A DNA stretch of 64,000 nt from a bacterium. GTDB taxonomy: Bacteria > Cyanobacteriota > Vampirovibrionia > Obscuribacterales > Obscuribacteraceae. The stretch is taken from NCBI GenBank assembly GCA_018062085.1, contig JAGOSY010000004.1:124001-188000 (forward strand), written 5' to 3'. The stretch's first letter is position 1. The number at the start of each line of letters is the position of its first letter. Below, piece after piece: positions 18,457-27,440 of this stretch. The position numbers and the translations under genes were made by a program. The notes below the pieces were generated by a model, which was not told the origin of the DNA, did no database searches, and saw nothing but the letters and a program-made list of their open reading frames with translations.

Positions 18457-20706
18457 ATGGCCCGGAAAAGTGAAATCAAATTTCACCACTATCGAGAAAT
18501 TGCAGCCATGGCAACGTGGTGGAAAGCAATTTTTCTCACACCAATCTGGGCATTCCTTCTAATTATGCCTTTGGGGGCCTTCGTTAGGTTCTACATGCCC
18601 GACATGCTTCTCGCCAGTTTTATAATGGTGATCTTGCTAGGGCTTCTATACTTCTGTCGCGACCTCAACAGACGCTTTGTCACAGTCGCCGACAAAGATG
18701 TCTATTTTGGTATGGGCAGCTACGCCCTAAACAATCTAAGACGCATCAAAATTGGCTACGCCTTCCAATTCTTCAACATTTTGCCATCAAAACTAGTTTT
18801 AGATTTTGAAGAAAATGGAGAAACTCGCCATCTAGAATTAGACTTGGCGTCGATAAGTGGACAAGACAGTGAAGCCTTGGTTGATCTACTGAGCCGAAAA
18901 GTTTCACACCTAAAAATTGACGATGACGTAGAGCGGGCCCTGCGTTCTCGCAAACCACTAGTAGTATCACCGATACAAGATCCCGATCATGTAGAAATTA
19001 AATACCATAGCATGCACCTAGCAGAAGAATTGCCAGCAGTACTTGAACATACTATTTATGAATGGTCTCGGGTAGTGGGGCCAGTTGGCACCTTACTAAT
19101 CAGCACTCCAATCTGGGTCTACTTTAACTTAGCTCTATTCAATGCCCTGCGTGACTATAGTGACATCGAGGCTGAACGAGCATTCTATGTCGAATTAGTG
19201 CGAATTGTCACCACATTTACCAATGTCGCTAGCACCGGGGTTTCAGCCTTTCAGCAGTTTCTAGCTATGATTACCGCATCTCCCTTTGTCACCATTGGCC
19301 TCGGTCTGCTAGTGGCTTATGGTGTATTCAGGCTCTTTCTTGCTGGTCTGCTCAGCCCCAACAAAATGACGATAAATAGAGAAGAACTGTCCCTCGACAT
19401 GTGGGCGCATCTCTGGTCTTACAATGCCACCACCGTTAAATGGAATCAAGTTGAGAATGTCTCATTGCGCGCACCAGGTGGCAGTGCTGACCCAAAGAAA
19501 TGGCAAGTAGTATTCTCTGGGCAAAACAATAAAGTGCTAGCCAAACTGCCGCTCTCTTCAGTAAGTAGTGAAGACAGGGCAAAGCTAGCAGCCGCAATCG
19601 AACGCTTTGCACCCAAATCAACAGTAGAAGCGCAATTAACCGAGGCACTGCGACCCAAGCAAGACAAATCGTATACAGAACTTTGGCTTCAATCATTGTC
19701 TAGCAATTCGCGCACAAATCTAGACCCACTTGAGGCCGGTCACTCACTAAAATCAGGTAGCTATGAAGTTATTAACACCCTGGCCATTGGTGGCGAAGGC
19801 ATTGCCTACCTTGCTCACGATCTAAGAATGGTTGAAAACGGTACAGTATCAGATGTAGTGCTAAAAGAGACATTGATTCCAGCGTATATAGACAAAGAAA
19901 TTCAACAGCAATGTGTTGAACGCTTCGAGAGAGAAGCTCGGCTACTCAAAGAACTTCAAAGTGAACATATCGTCGGCCTAAGAGATTACTTCATTGAAGA
20001 CAAGCGCTGCTATATAGTACTTGAATATATTAGAGGACAGAGCCTGAGACAGCTGGTGGCAGAAAAAGGTGCTCTTGAATCAGAAGAAGTACTGGAACTA
20101 GCCAAGCAAATGGCAGACATACTGACTTTCTTGCATAGCAAACAGATTATTCATCGAGACTTTACTCCCGACAATCTCATCATGCAAGAGAACGGCAAGC
20201 TCAAGCTCATTGACTTCAACGTTGCCCGCGAGTGGGACAAAGACGACGGCAAGACAGGCACCATTGTCGGCAAGCATGCCTATGTGCCACCAGAGCAATT
20301 TAGAGGCAAGCCCTGCGAAGCTAGCGATATTTATGCTCTTGGCGCTACTCTCTTCTATCTAGCGACTGGCGAAGACCCAGAACCGATTTCACAGTCGTCA
20401 CTTGAGAAGCATGGCAAATTGAACAACATAATAAAAGCTTGCACTGCAATGTCACTGAAAACACGACTAGGCAATGCCACAGAATTGAGCAATGCTCTCA
20501 ATATGGAAAACCTCGAAAAGAGAGAATCTGATGCAAGCACAAAGGCTGAGTCAGAGTTAGTCACTGACCAAGCTGATACAGACAAAAGCACTGACTCAGG
20601 AGTAACGATTTCTCTAAATAGCGGCAACCGCGAAGCAACAAGCATCGAGACAAAGAAACCTAAGCAACCGATTAAGATTGCAGAGGAGCAGCCATGGCAA
20701 AATTAA
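18457..20706 (+). CDS. Membrane-anchored Ser/Thr protein kinase-like protein (HRDFTPDN/DFN)
   Basis: With the ATG at 18457 the product has 749 residues; a TTG nine bases upstream is an alternative and neither has a good Shine-Dalgarno. The N-terminal half contains two hydrophobic segments (about 25-47 and 50-67), a beta-rich PH-like stretch, two more hydrophobic segments (about 206-230 and 276-298) and a second PH-like stretch. The kinase domain covers about 436-690: glycine-rich loop AIGGEGIAYLA, Lys470 in VVLKE, catalytic loop HRDFTPDN, DFN in place of DFG, and PPEQF. The Lys of HRDxKPxN is replaced by Thr, and Gly of DFG by Asn. The last 60 residues are polar and disordered. Activity is uncertain. 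It overlaps the next kinase gene by 13 bases. Confidence 0.85.
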   Translation: MARKSEIKFHHYREIAAMATWWKAIFLTPIWAFLLIMPLGAFVRFYMPDMLLASFIMVILLGLLYFCRDLNRRFVTVADKDVYFGMGSYALNNLRRIKIGYAFQFFNILPSKLVLDFEENGETRHLELDLASISGQDSEALVDLLSRKVSHLKIDDDVERALRSRKPLVVSPIQDPDHVEIKYHSMHLAEELPAVLEHTIYEWSRVVGPVGTLLISTPIWVYFNLALFNALRDYSDIEAERAFYVELVRIVTTFTNVASTGVSAFQQFLAMITASPFVTIGLGLLVAYGVFRLFLAGLLSPNKMTINREELSLDMWAHLWSYNATTVKWNQVENVSLRAPGGSADPKKWQVVFSGQNNKVLAKLPLSSVSSEDRAKLAAAIERFAPKSTVEAQLTEALRPKQDKSYTELWLQSLSSNSRTNLDPLEAGHSLKSGSYEVINTLAIGGEGIAYLAHDLRMVENGTVSDVVLKETLIPAYIDKEIQQQCVERFEREARLLKELQSEHIVGLRDYFIEDKRCYIVLEYIRGQSLRQLVAEKGALESEEVLELAKQMADILTFLHSKQIIHRDFTPDNLIMQENGKLKLIDFNVAREWDKDDGKTGTIVGKHAYVPPEQFRGKPCEASDIYALGATLFYLATGEDPEPISQSSLEKHGKLNNIIKACTAMSLKTRLGNATELSNALNMENLEKRESDASTKAESELVTDQADTDKSTDSGVTISLNSGNREATSIETKKPKQPIKIAEEQPWQN

Positions 20707-22202
20707 ATGCTTTGAGCAGCGCTGATATCGATTCACAGACAATTTGCCTAGACTATTCAGATCAAGCCCGCCTAGCGCTTTTGACGACACTACGCATGTC
20801 AATTGTGTTGTGGGGTCTTGTACCGGCTGTAATTTGCGCGTTGGGCTTGATCAGCCTACTGATTTCAATGTTTAGTCACGATTCAAGCAACAGCCTGCAC
20901 GATTGGGCCTTGGTGTCGATTGGACTATTGATTCCAACTCTAGTCTTAATTACCATTCGCAACTTGAGCAAATCGTCTCTGCTACTAGACAAGAACGGCC
21001 TAGAGATTCCGCCCGATCTATTTTGTACCAGGCTCAAGCCTCAATACATACCGTGGAATACTGTTAACAAAATTGCCTTTAATTCAAGCGACAAGGGCCA
21101 AAAGCGAAACCAAGACTCACCGTTAAAGAATGAACAAATTGTGCTGTACCTAAAGCAGCAACAGCCGGTGGTAATAAAACTAGATCGCCTTGACATTGCT
21201 GATTGCGAGAAGCTACTCGTTTGCTTCGATGTCTTCGCTGGCGCAGCCGAGCGTCAATCTTTAGGCGACTTGAGCAATCTCATAAGATCTCACTTACGCG
21301 ATCAAGCAAACCAAAATTTGGCGGCACTAACAAAAGGTGACGTGCTTAGTCACACAGAGCTATGGGAAGACGAGCTAAAAAGGCGTTTTCGTGCCGCCGC
21401 TTTCATGCCCCTTGAGCCTGGTGTGATCATGCGCAACGGCAGCTTGACAGTACTTAGACAACTGGCCCTTGGTGGCCTCTCGGCAGTCTATCTCGGTCAA
21501 CTTGAGAACAACAGCTTGGTGGTGTTAAAAGAGTCAGTTGTGCCTGACGATGCCAAAGCCGAACTCAAAGACAAAGCCAGAGAGATGTTTGCGCGCGAGG
21601 CCAGCTTATTAATTAAGCTACAACATCCAAATATAGTGCCAGTGCTCGATTACTTTGTCGAGAATAACCGCAGCTATCTTTTGCTTGATTATATTAGTGG
21701 CCAAGACTTACGCCAATATGTCAAACAGAGTGGTCGGGTGCGCGAGGGCTTAGTACTACAATGGGCTCATCAAATAGCAGTTATCATCGATTATTTGCAC
21801 AAGCAAGAGCCGCCAGTAATTCATCGCGATCTCACTCCTGACAATCTAGTTTTGCGCCCTGATGGCACAATTGTTGCTATCGACTTTGGCGCTGCCAACG
21901 AATTTATCGGCAACGCCACCGGAACTTTCGTAGGCAAGCAGTCTTATATTGCCCCAGAACAGTTTCGCGGCAAAGCTTGCTTGCAAAGCGATATTTATGC
22001 ATTCGGCGGAACTCTTTACTATCTACTTACGGGAGAAGACCCCGAAGCACTCAGTCAATCAGAGCCTGCAGAAAGAATTGAATTGTCTTCCCAGTTAAAT
22101 GATCTGGTTAAAAGCTGCACTGATCTAGAAGTAGAGACTAGAATTAGTTCGGCTGCAGAAATAATCGACTATGTACAGCGTATCTCCCAACAAAAAGTAT
22201 AG
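20694..22202 (+). CDS. Membrane-anchored Ser/Thr protein kinase (HRDLTPDN type)
   Basis: This 502-residue protein begins inside the 3' end of the previous kinase gene, indicating coupled expression. Two hydrophobic helices (about 33-60 and 71-85) are followed by a PH-like beta stretch (about 95-180) and the kinase domain (about 250-495): [31 protein letters not shown] and APEQF. DFG is intact here, but Thr again replaces the usual catalytic-loop Lys. The architecture is a single copy of what the upstream kinase has twice, so the pair looks like a tandem duplication with divergence. Unlike PknB-type kinases, the membrane part precedes the kinase. Confidence 0.88.
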   Translation: MAKLNALSSADIDSQTICLDYSDQARLALLTTLRMSIVLWGLVPAVICALGLISLLISMFSHDSSNSLHDWALVSIGLLIPTLVLITIRNLSKSSLLLDKNGLEIPPDLFCTRLKPQYIPWNTVNKIAFNSSDKGQKRNQDSPLKNEQIVLYLKQQQPVVIKLDRLDIADCEKLLVCFDVFAGAAERQSLGDLSNLIRSHLRDQANQNLAALTKGDVLSHTELWEDELKRRFRAAAFMPLEPGVIMRNGSLTVLRQLALGGLSAVYLGQLENNSLVVLKESVVPDDAKAELKDKAREMFAREASLLIKLQHPNIVPVLDYFVENNRSYLLLDYISGQDLRQYVKQSGRVREGLVLQWAHQIAVIIDYLHKQEPPVIHRDLTPDNLVLRPDGTIVAIDFGAANEFIGNATGTFVGKQSYIAPEQFRGKACLQSDIYAFGGTLYYLLTGEDPEALSQSEPAERIELSSQLNDLVKSCTDLEVETRISSAAEIIDYVQRISQQKV

Positions 22203-22207
22203 TGACT

Positions 22208-22639
22208 ATGAGCGAAAACGAAGAACAAAAAGCCCAGGCCGAAGCCAACTCAAATGCTAAAGAAGATTCTCAGTACAGAGAGAAGCTCACACCCGAGCAA
22301 TATCATGTTGCCCGTGAGAAGGGCACAGAAAGAGCCTTCAGCGGAAAATATTGGGACTGCCACGAAAAAGGCGTCTACCTCTGCGTTTGTTGCGGCGCCG
22401 AGTTATTCAGTTCTGAGCACAAATTTGATTCCGGCTCAGGCTGGCCCTCATTTTATCTTCCTCTAAAAGAAGAACATATTGCTGAGCACAGAGACATGAC
22501 TCATGGCATGCTGCGCACCGAAGTTACCTGCAAAGAGTGTGGTGCCCACCTTGGACACGTTTTTCCTGATGGCCCAAAACCAAGTAACCTGCGTTACTGC
22601 ATAAACTCAGCTTCCCTAGAGCTTGAGCCCAAAGACTGA
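22208..22639 (+). CDS. msrB: Peptide-methionine (R)-S-oxide reductase
   Basis: This 143-residue cytosolic enzyme repairs the R-epimer of methionine sulfoxide, with thioredoxin as the usual reductant. Zinc-binding cysteine pairs lie in CVCCGAELF and [10 protein letters not shown], and the catalytic Cys is in [17 protein letters not shown] is also conserved in the family. The N-terminus has an extra polar stretch of about 20 residues. An in-frame GTG at 22202 overlaps the kinase stop codon; the ATG six bases later is the more likely start. It sits in a plus-strand run with the two kinases and the GGDEF protein. Confidence 0.95.
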   Translation: MSENEEQKAQAEANSNAKEDSQYREKLTPEQYHVAREKGTERAFSGKYWDCHEKGVYLCVCCGAELFSSEHKFDSGSGWPSFYLPLKEEHIAEHRDMTHGMLRTEVTCKECGAHLGHVFPDGPKPSNLRYCINSASLELEPKD

Positions 22640-22660
22640 AACAATCACTGAGGCCCGAGT

Positions 22661-24787
22661 ATGAGCAAAATCTTGCTGGCAGAAGTTGACGACAACGTCA
22701 CCATTTTGGTTTCTACATTGCTGGCAGCCCGGGGTCACACAGTAGAGACACGGTCTGACGGCAAAGAGGCTATTGAGCTAATTAGAAGCCAGCCATTTGA
22801 TTTGATGATTGTCGGCGATCAACTAAGTGACATTGACGGAATTGGTTTAATAGTCAAAATTCGCGCTGTCAATTCGCAAATTCCGCTTGTATTTATTTCA
22901 AAAACCTGGCGAGAAGCAGCGGTTTATAAGCGCCTCACCCAAGACTTTAAAGTCAGTCTGGTAATTCATCGACCTCTCAAAGCCGGTTTATTTGGGGCGC
23001 AAATTGATAGCCTTTTTGCCTCGTCTGAAAAATCTATTCAATCTCATGTTGAACACGAAGAAGCAATTATCAACACACTACAAGGTAACTATCTAAAAGT
23101 TTTGCCAGAACGCTTTGCCAAGATAGAAGCTGCCATCACCCAATCAAAAGGCAATCCCGATGATGCCGCTAGTTTGCTAGAAGCGATTAGACTAGCGCAC
23201 AACCTTAAAGGAACTGCTGCCTCATGCGGCTTTGGCGTGCTCGGAGAATCAGCTAGTTCTTTAGAAAAAGCACTCGATGCCATCAAAGATAATAACCTTA
23301 CTCACAATGAAACAGCATGGGAAGAAATTGACCTGATTGCTAATTTGGTTAAAGGCAACGCTCAATCTCTCACTGGCGACCCAGTTGCCCAGGTAGATAA
23401 GCGTGCCTTTGCTACGATTGAAACTCTAGAAGAAATGAACGCGCCAATTCCGCCACCAGAGTCGGCGGTTCCCTATGAACCCCAAGACAACTTTGATACA
23501 TACGACGATTCTTCGTCGGTGCGAGTGATGGTCTTCAGCTCAGATGTAATGCCTGCCCACAAGAGAATTGGCAACAAAGACACTGGAATACCGGTGCAAG
23601 TGATTGTCAGCCAGACCCACGAAGACGCTCTAGCAAAGGCAGGTAAACTCTCCCTTGATGCAGTGTTGATTGATATAGACGTAACACAACCAGCACCAGC
23701 TCTAAATTTGGCCCGTGAGCTGCGTTCACTTCCTGGATATGAAACGCTGCCTGTGGCTTTTCTTTCGACTTCGCAGCAACAAAAATATATTGAAGATTCT
23801 ACCCACGCAGGGGCCTCTCTCATGCTAGAGAAGCCTTTGCAGACTGATATTTTCAATGATGCCATTGAGTATCTAGTCAATGCCAGACAAGGTGGACGGC
23901 CGCGCATATTAATCGTTGACGACGATGATGACTTCGTCAAAATCGTCTCTACGGCCCTTGGTCAAGAAGGAATGTTGGTGCGGCAACTGGCCGATCCAAC
24001 AGGATTGCTACAGTTGATCCAAGAATTTCATCCTGATCTTGTGTTGCTTGATGTCACTGTGCCAATTTTAAGTGGCTATGATGTTTGTCGAATGATTCGC
24101 ACCGCCGCACATTTTCAAGATTTACCAATCTTGTTTTTGACAGGACAAACTGGCCTAGAGACAAGGCTAGCGGCCTTTGAAGCTGGTGGCGATGATTATT
24201 TGCCCAAGCCCATTGCCCGAGTAGAATTGCTTACCCGTGTCAAAGTGCGACTTGAGCGCGCCCGCATGCTCAAAGAGCGCTCTAACAAAGATGTGTTGAC
24301 TGGGCTCTTGAACAGAAGAGCATTTATGGAACAGCTGAATGACATGTCGGAAGAATCTAAACGTAACGGTTTAATCTTTAGCCTTGCCCTCATCGATGTC
24401 GATCATTTCAAGAAAATCAATGACCAATATGGTCACTTGGCGGGCGACCGGGTGCTGGCAAGTTTCGGCCAACTTCTGAAAAAGCGATTTAGAGTTGAAG
24501 ACTTTCGTGGTCGCTGGGGTGGCGAAGAATTTATGGTGGCATTTCGTCACATTCAGAAAGAGACGGCTTACGGCGCTCTGCACCGTGCCCTCGAAGAATT
24601 ACGAGCCATGCAATTTAACGGTGACCACGACGAAAGCTTTGGCATTACTTTCAGCGCTGGGCTTGTTTCATACCCTGATGACGGTAACGATATAGAAGTT
24701 CTAATTCGCAAGGCAGATGAGCGCCTGTATCAAGCCAAAAAAAATGGGCGTAACTGTCTAGTGGCAAAAGAAAAATTAGAAGCATAA
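22661..24787 (+). CDS. Multi-domain response regulator: REC-HPt-REC-REC-GGDEF diguanylate cyclase
   Basis: This 708-residue protein has a degenerate receiver (about 1-118), an HPt domain (about 135-225, His180 in AHNLKGTAAS), a second receiver (about 287-405, Asp in LIDIDV), a third canonical receiver (about 411-530, VDDDDD and LLDVTVP) and a GGDEF domain (about 540-705). The cyclase motif is GGEEF, with an RVED inhibitory-site motif exactly five residues before it, so cyclic-di-GMP synthesis with product feedback is expected. In the first receiver the phospho-accepting Asp is Gly52 and the conserved Lys is Arg, so it probably cannot be phosphorylated. The start ATG is 21 bases after msrB. 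Confidence 0.9.
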   Translation: MSKILLAEVDDNVTILVSTLLAARGHTVETRSDGKEAIELIRSQPFDLMIVGDQLSDIDGIGLIVKIRAVNSQIPLVFISKTWREAAVYKRLTQDFKVSLVIHRPLKAGLFGAQIDSLFASSEKSIQSHVEHEEAIINTLQGNYLKVLPERFAKIEAAITQSKGNPDDAASLLEAIRLAHNLKGTAASCGFGVLGESASSLEKALDAIKDNNLTHNETAWEEIDLIANLVKGNAQSLTGDPVAQVDKRAFATIETLEEMNAPIPPPESAVPYEPQDNFDTYDDSSSVRVMVFSSDVMPAHKRIGNKDTGIPVQVIVSQTHEDALAKAGKLSLDAVLIDIDVTQPAPALNLARELRSLPGYETLPVAFLSTSQQQKYIEDSTHAGASLMLEKPLQTDIFNDAIEYLVNARQGGRPRILIVDDDDDFVKIVSTALGQEGMLVRQLADPTGLLQLIQEFHPDLVLLDVTVPILSGYDVCRMIRTAAHFQDLPILFLTGQTGLETRLAAFEAGGDDYLPKPIARVELLTRVKVRLERARMLKERSNKDVLTGLLNRRAFMEQLNDMSEESKRNGLIFSLALIDVDHFKKINDQYGHLAGDRVLASFGQLLKKRFRVEDFRGRWGGEEFMVAFRHIQKETAYGALHRALEELRAMQFNGDHDESFGITFSAGLVSYPDDGNDIEVLIRKADERLYQAKKNGRNCLVAKEKLEA

Positions 24788-24854
24788 AAACAAAGTCTAG
24801 TGAAGACTAATAAACGTATCGGTTGGGCACAAACAGTATGGTGACAGAGTAAGG

Positions 24855-25223
24855 ATGGCAAAATTGCTGGTAGTTGAAGATGACGAGAACTTGCGCGAGA
24901 CAGTGCAAGATTGGCTCATTTTTGAGAACCATACAGTGGAAATTGCCATAACTGGACCAGAGGCATTGGAGCAACTTAGTATCTGCCAATTTGATTTAAT
25001 CGTGCTCGACTGGTATTTACCAGATATCGACGGCATTGATGTGCTCAGGCGCTATCGAGCCAGCGGTGGTGCAACTCCAGTTCTCATGTTCTCCGGTCGT
25101 GATTCTGACGAAGCACGTCAAGCTGGTATGGCTGCTGGTGCTACAAAGTTTCTAAAAAAACCATTTCGCCTGCAAGAATTATCAGCCGTAATTCGAGAAA
25201 CATTAGAGCCAAAGAAGACTTAA
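24855..25223 (+). CDS. Single-domain CheY-like response regulator
   Basis: This 122-residue receiver has the acidic pair in EDDEN, the phospho-acceptor Asp in IVLDWYLPDIDG, a Ser/Thr-position Ser in MFSGRD and the conserved Lys in FLKKPF. Nothing else is attached, so it must act by protein-protein contact, perhaps with the HPt domain of the protein encoded 67 bases upstream. AAGGATGGC gives a Shine-Dalgarno directly around the ATG. No histidine kinase gene is in the window. Confidence 0.93.
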   Translation: MAKLLVVEDDENLRETVQDWLIFENHTVEIAITGPEALEQLSICQFDLIVLDWYLPDIDGIDVLRRYRASGGATPVLMFSGRDSDEARQAGMAAGATKFLKKPFRLQELSAVIRETLEPKKT

Positions 25224-25240
25224 ACAATCTTGCCTAGAAA

Positions 25241-25276
25241 GTAATCTAGAACGTAATCTAGACAGTAATAAGGAAG
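25241..25276 (+). repeat. Three tandem 12-bp units before a start codon
   Basis: GTAATCTAGAAC, GTAATCTAGACA and GTAATAAGGAAG follow each other. The third unit contains the AAGGAAG Shine-Dalgarno of the next gene (ATG 25284). This looks like local duplication of the leader; a binding site is possible. Confidence 0.7.
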
Positions 25277-25283
25277 TGAATAA

Positions 25284-26087
25284 ATGAGTTCTTTAATCCA
25301 CCTCGTCTGTGACTACGCCCAGGGCGACCTGGCCTGGGCTGAAATCATCGCCGCGCTCTCTTGCAAGCTTCACGACGACACTCGCATACACACCACATCG
25401 GTTCATCCATTTGACACGGTTTCAACCGGCTTCATAGTGGCGCAGTTGGCACTGGCTGGCAGTAAACTAAGACCCTCAAACATGCTGGTCTTTGCCAACA
25501 CAGCACCACGAAGAGACAAGAAAGAAGCACGACCAAACAATGAAGGCGAAGGCTTGCTTTTTGCCACGCTCAAAAATGGTGTTCAGGTGCTTGCAGTTAA
25601 TTCAGGCAATTCACTTTCGTTTGTTCGCAGTGAGATACAAGAACTCTGGAGCACCAACGTAGAAGAACAAGGTAGTCAATTTCGCTCGAGAGATTATTTT
25701 CCTTTAGCTGTAAGCAAGGCTTCAAGAAGCGATTTCTCGTTTATTAATCACAAACTCGCAATTGATGAAATTGTGCCAGAGGCGCCCAAAGATGTAGTGG
25801 GCTATATCGATTCTTTTGGCAATATCAAAACGACCATGCGTGCTGGAGACCAAAAACTAGAGACATTTACACCGGGAACAAGGTTAAAAGTTACCATCGG
25901 TGGCCACATCAGCACAGTCACAGTGGCAACTGGCAGCTTTAATATAATGGAAGGAGATTTGGCCTTTTCTCCTGGTAGCTCAGGCCACGACAAGCGTTAT
26001 TGGGAGATCTTTAAGCGCGGTGGCAGCGCTAGTGACGAATTCGCACACCCACCAACAGGTTCTCCCATCAAAATTCAACCAGCATAA
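25284..26087 (+). CDS. SAM hydroxide adenosyltransferase / DUF62-family protein
   Basis: This 267-residue protein matches the DUF62 (chlorinase/fluorinase-like, S-adenosylmethionine hydrolase) fold: an N-terminal alpha/beta domain opening HLVCDYAQGDLAWAEI, a NSGNSLSFVR segment at the nucleotide-binding position, and a C-terminal beta domain with GYIDSFGNIKTT. Known members hydrolyse SAM to adenosine and methionine. The usual TDFG near the start reads CDYA here and the NG-x-VGP region is altered, so activity and substrate are uncertain. A good Shine-Dalgarno (AAGGAAG) lies 7 bases before the ATG. Confidence 0.75.
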   Translation: MSSLIHLVCDYAQGDLAWAEIIAALSCKLHDDTRIHTTSVHPFDTVSTGFIVAQLALAGSKLRPSNMLVFANTAPRRDKKEARPNNEGEGLLFATLKNGVQVLAVNSGNSLSFVRSEIQELWSTNVEEQGSQFRSRDYFPLAVSKASRSDFSFINHKLAIDEIVPEAPKDVVGYIDSFGNIKTTMRAGDQKLETFTPGTRLKVTIGGHISTVTVATGSFNIMEGDLAFSPGSSGHDKRYWEIFKRGGSASDEFAHPPTGSPIKIQPA

Positions 26088-26216
26088 TCGTCAAATCGCT
26101 AAATCACTTAATCTACCGATGACAAACCGTTATAACGCTTGATTAAATTGGTATGGTACAGATAACACACCTTGACCACTTAGTTATCTAGCCTAACGCC
26201 CGAAAGACCAGGATAC

Positions 26217-27440
26217 ATGATAGAAAAACAGGCAATCGCAGATGCCCTCCCCACACTTTTGTTAGGGGCTAGCATAGTCTCACAGCCAAAGCTTGATGAG
26301 GCCTTGCTTACCGCTAAAAATCTAAACGTGCCACTTGCCCGCGCATTGGCCATGCTCAACACTGTCAGCGAGACGACCATGAGGGTCGTACTAGAAGCTG
26401 AAGAGTTGGTGCGTTCGGACAAAGCCACAGTAGACCTTGCCCTCAAGGCATTGAGACTGGCAAGGCAGAACAATATGACCATGGAGGACGCCATCGGTGT
26501 TCTCAATTCGGTTCATAAAAAAACGCAGACAGTGCAGAGTATTGCCAATCCTCTCACACAACTGCTGCTTTCTGCTGATTTGATCAATCCTGAGCAACTG
26601 GGCCGGGCTGTTATCAAAGCAAAAGATACAGGCATGCAAATGGGTCGTGTGCTCGTTCTCAACCGCGATTTATCGAGCTGGATGATGAACGCTGCTCTCA
26701 CAGCTCAGCTTCTTGTGCGAGACAACAAGGTCACTAAAGATCAAGCTATCCAAGCTCTTCTCACCGTAGGCAGAAGACGCATCAGTATAGAGCAAGCACT
26801 TTTTGAACTAGGGCTCTACTCTGAAAAAGCAGGTCAGACTGTTCGAATCGGCGAACTAGTATTAATGGCAGGTTTTCTTTCGGACGGAGACATGCTTGAA
26901 TGCGTTGAGATTGAACTAGTCAAAGAAAAACAATTCGGACAGATTCTCTTAGAACAAGGCTTAGTCACACACGACCTGCTTGAAGCAGCAATTGTTTTGC
27001 AAGACATGGTGGCAAACTCAACTGTCAAAGCCTTCCAGGCAGCCGAAGCACTTAAGCAAGTTAAGGCGCGTGGAGTGTCTGTTTATCAGGCTATTGCAGA
27101 AAATTACTCAGCAGCACAAGCGCAACCCAAAGAGTTCTTGCCTGCTGACCTATTAGTGCAATCGGGTTTAATTTCATCGTCTGAAATTGAGAAAGTAGTC
27201 GATATCAAAGAAAAGAGTGCTATTAAAGTTGGAAAGAAGGTTCTCTCCACCGGTGCCATGAGCGAACCCGTTCTCTACACTGCCTTGCGCACCTATTCAC
27301 TCTACACTCAAGGGTTCATTTCTTGCGACCAAGCAACCAGTGCTCTAAAGAAATGCAAAGACGAAAACATAACTCTAGATGAGGCCCTAGCGAAAATGGG
27401 ATGGAACGTTCCTGCTCGCATGCAATGGATATGGTGCTAA
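26217..27440 (+). CDS. Protein of four ~85-residue helical repeats
   Basis: This 407-residue soluble protein is built from four copies of one unit, at about residues 13-97, 115-199, 212-294 and 311-396. Each unit starts LLL-x-(A/S)-x-(L/I)-(I/V/L), then an AKE/LG-x-VL helix pair, then LVRD-(K)-x-T-x-(D/K)-QA-x-x-AL and closes with an ISIEQAL-type helix. The half-units resemble the N-terminal MshEN/GspE_N domain that binds c-di-GMP in type II secretion ATPases, but I could not confirm the binding motif. Its 3' end overlaps the start of the patatin-like gene, so the two are probably made together. Function unknown. Confidence 0.8.
   Translation: MIEKQAIADALPTLLLGASIVSQPKLDEALLTAKNLNVPLARALAMLNTVSETTMRVVLEAEELVRSDKATVDLALKALRLARQNNMTMEDAIGVLNSVHKKTQTVQSIANPLTQLLLSADLINPEQLGRAVIKAKDTGMQMGRVLVLNRDLSSWMMNAALTAQLLVRDNKVTKDQAIQALLTVGRRRISIEQALFELGLYSEKAGQTVRIGELVLMAGFLSDGDMLECVEIELVKEKQFGQILLEQGLVTHDLLEAAIVLQDMVANSTVKAFQAAEALKQVKARGVSVYQAIAENYSAAQAQPKEFLPADLLVQSGLISSSEIEKVVDIKEKSAIKVGKKVLSTGAMSEPVLYTALRTYSLYTQGFISCDQATSALKKCKDENITLDEALAKMGWNVPARMQWIWC

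Noticed and set aside
23473..23940. 155-codon minus-strand frame within the GGDEF protein gene
   Set aside because: Antisense shadow; Ser/Arg-rich composition typical of reverse-strand reading.
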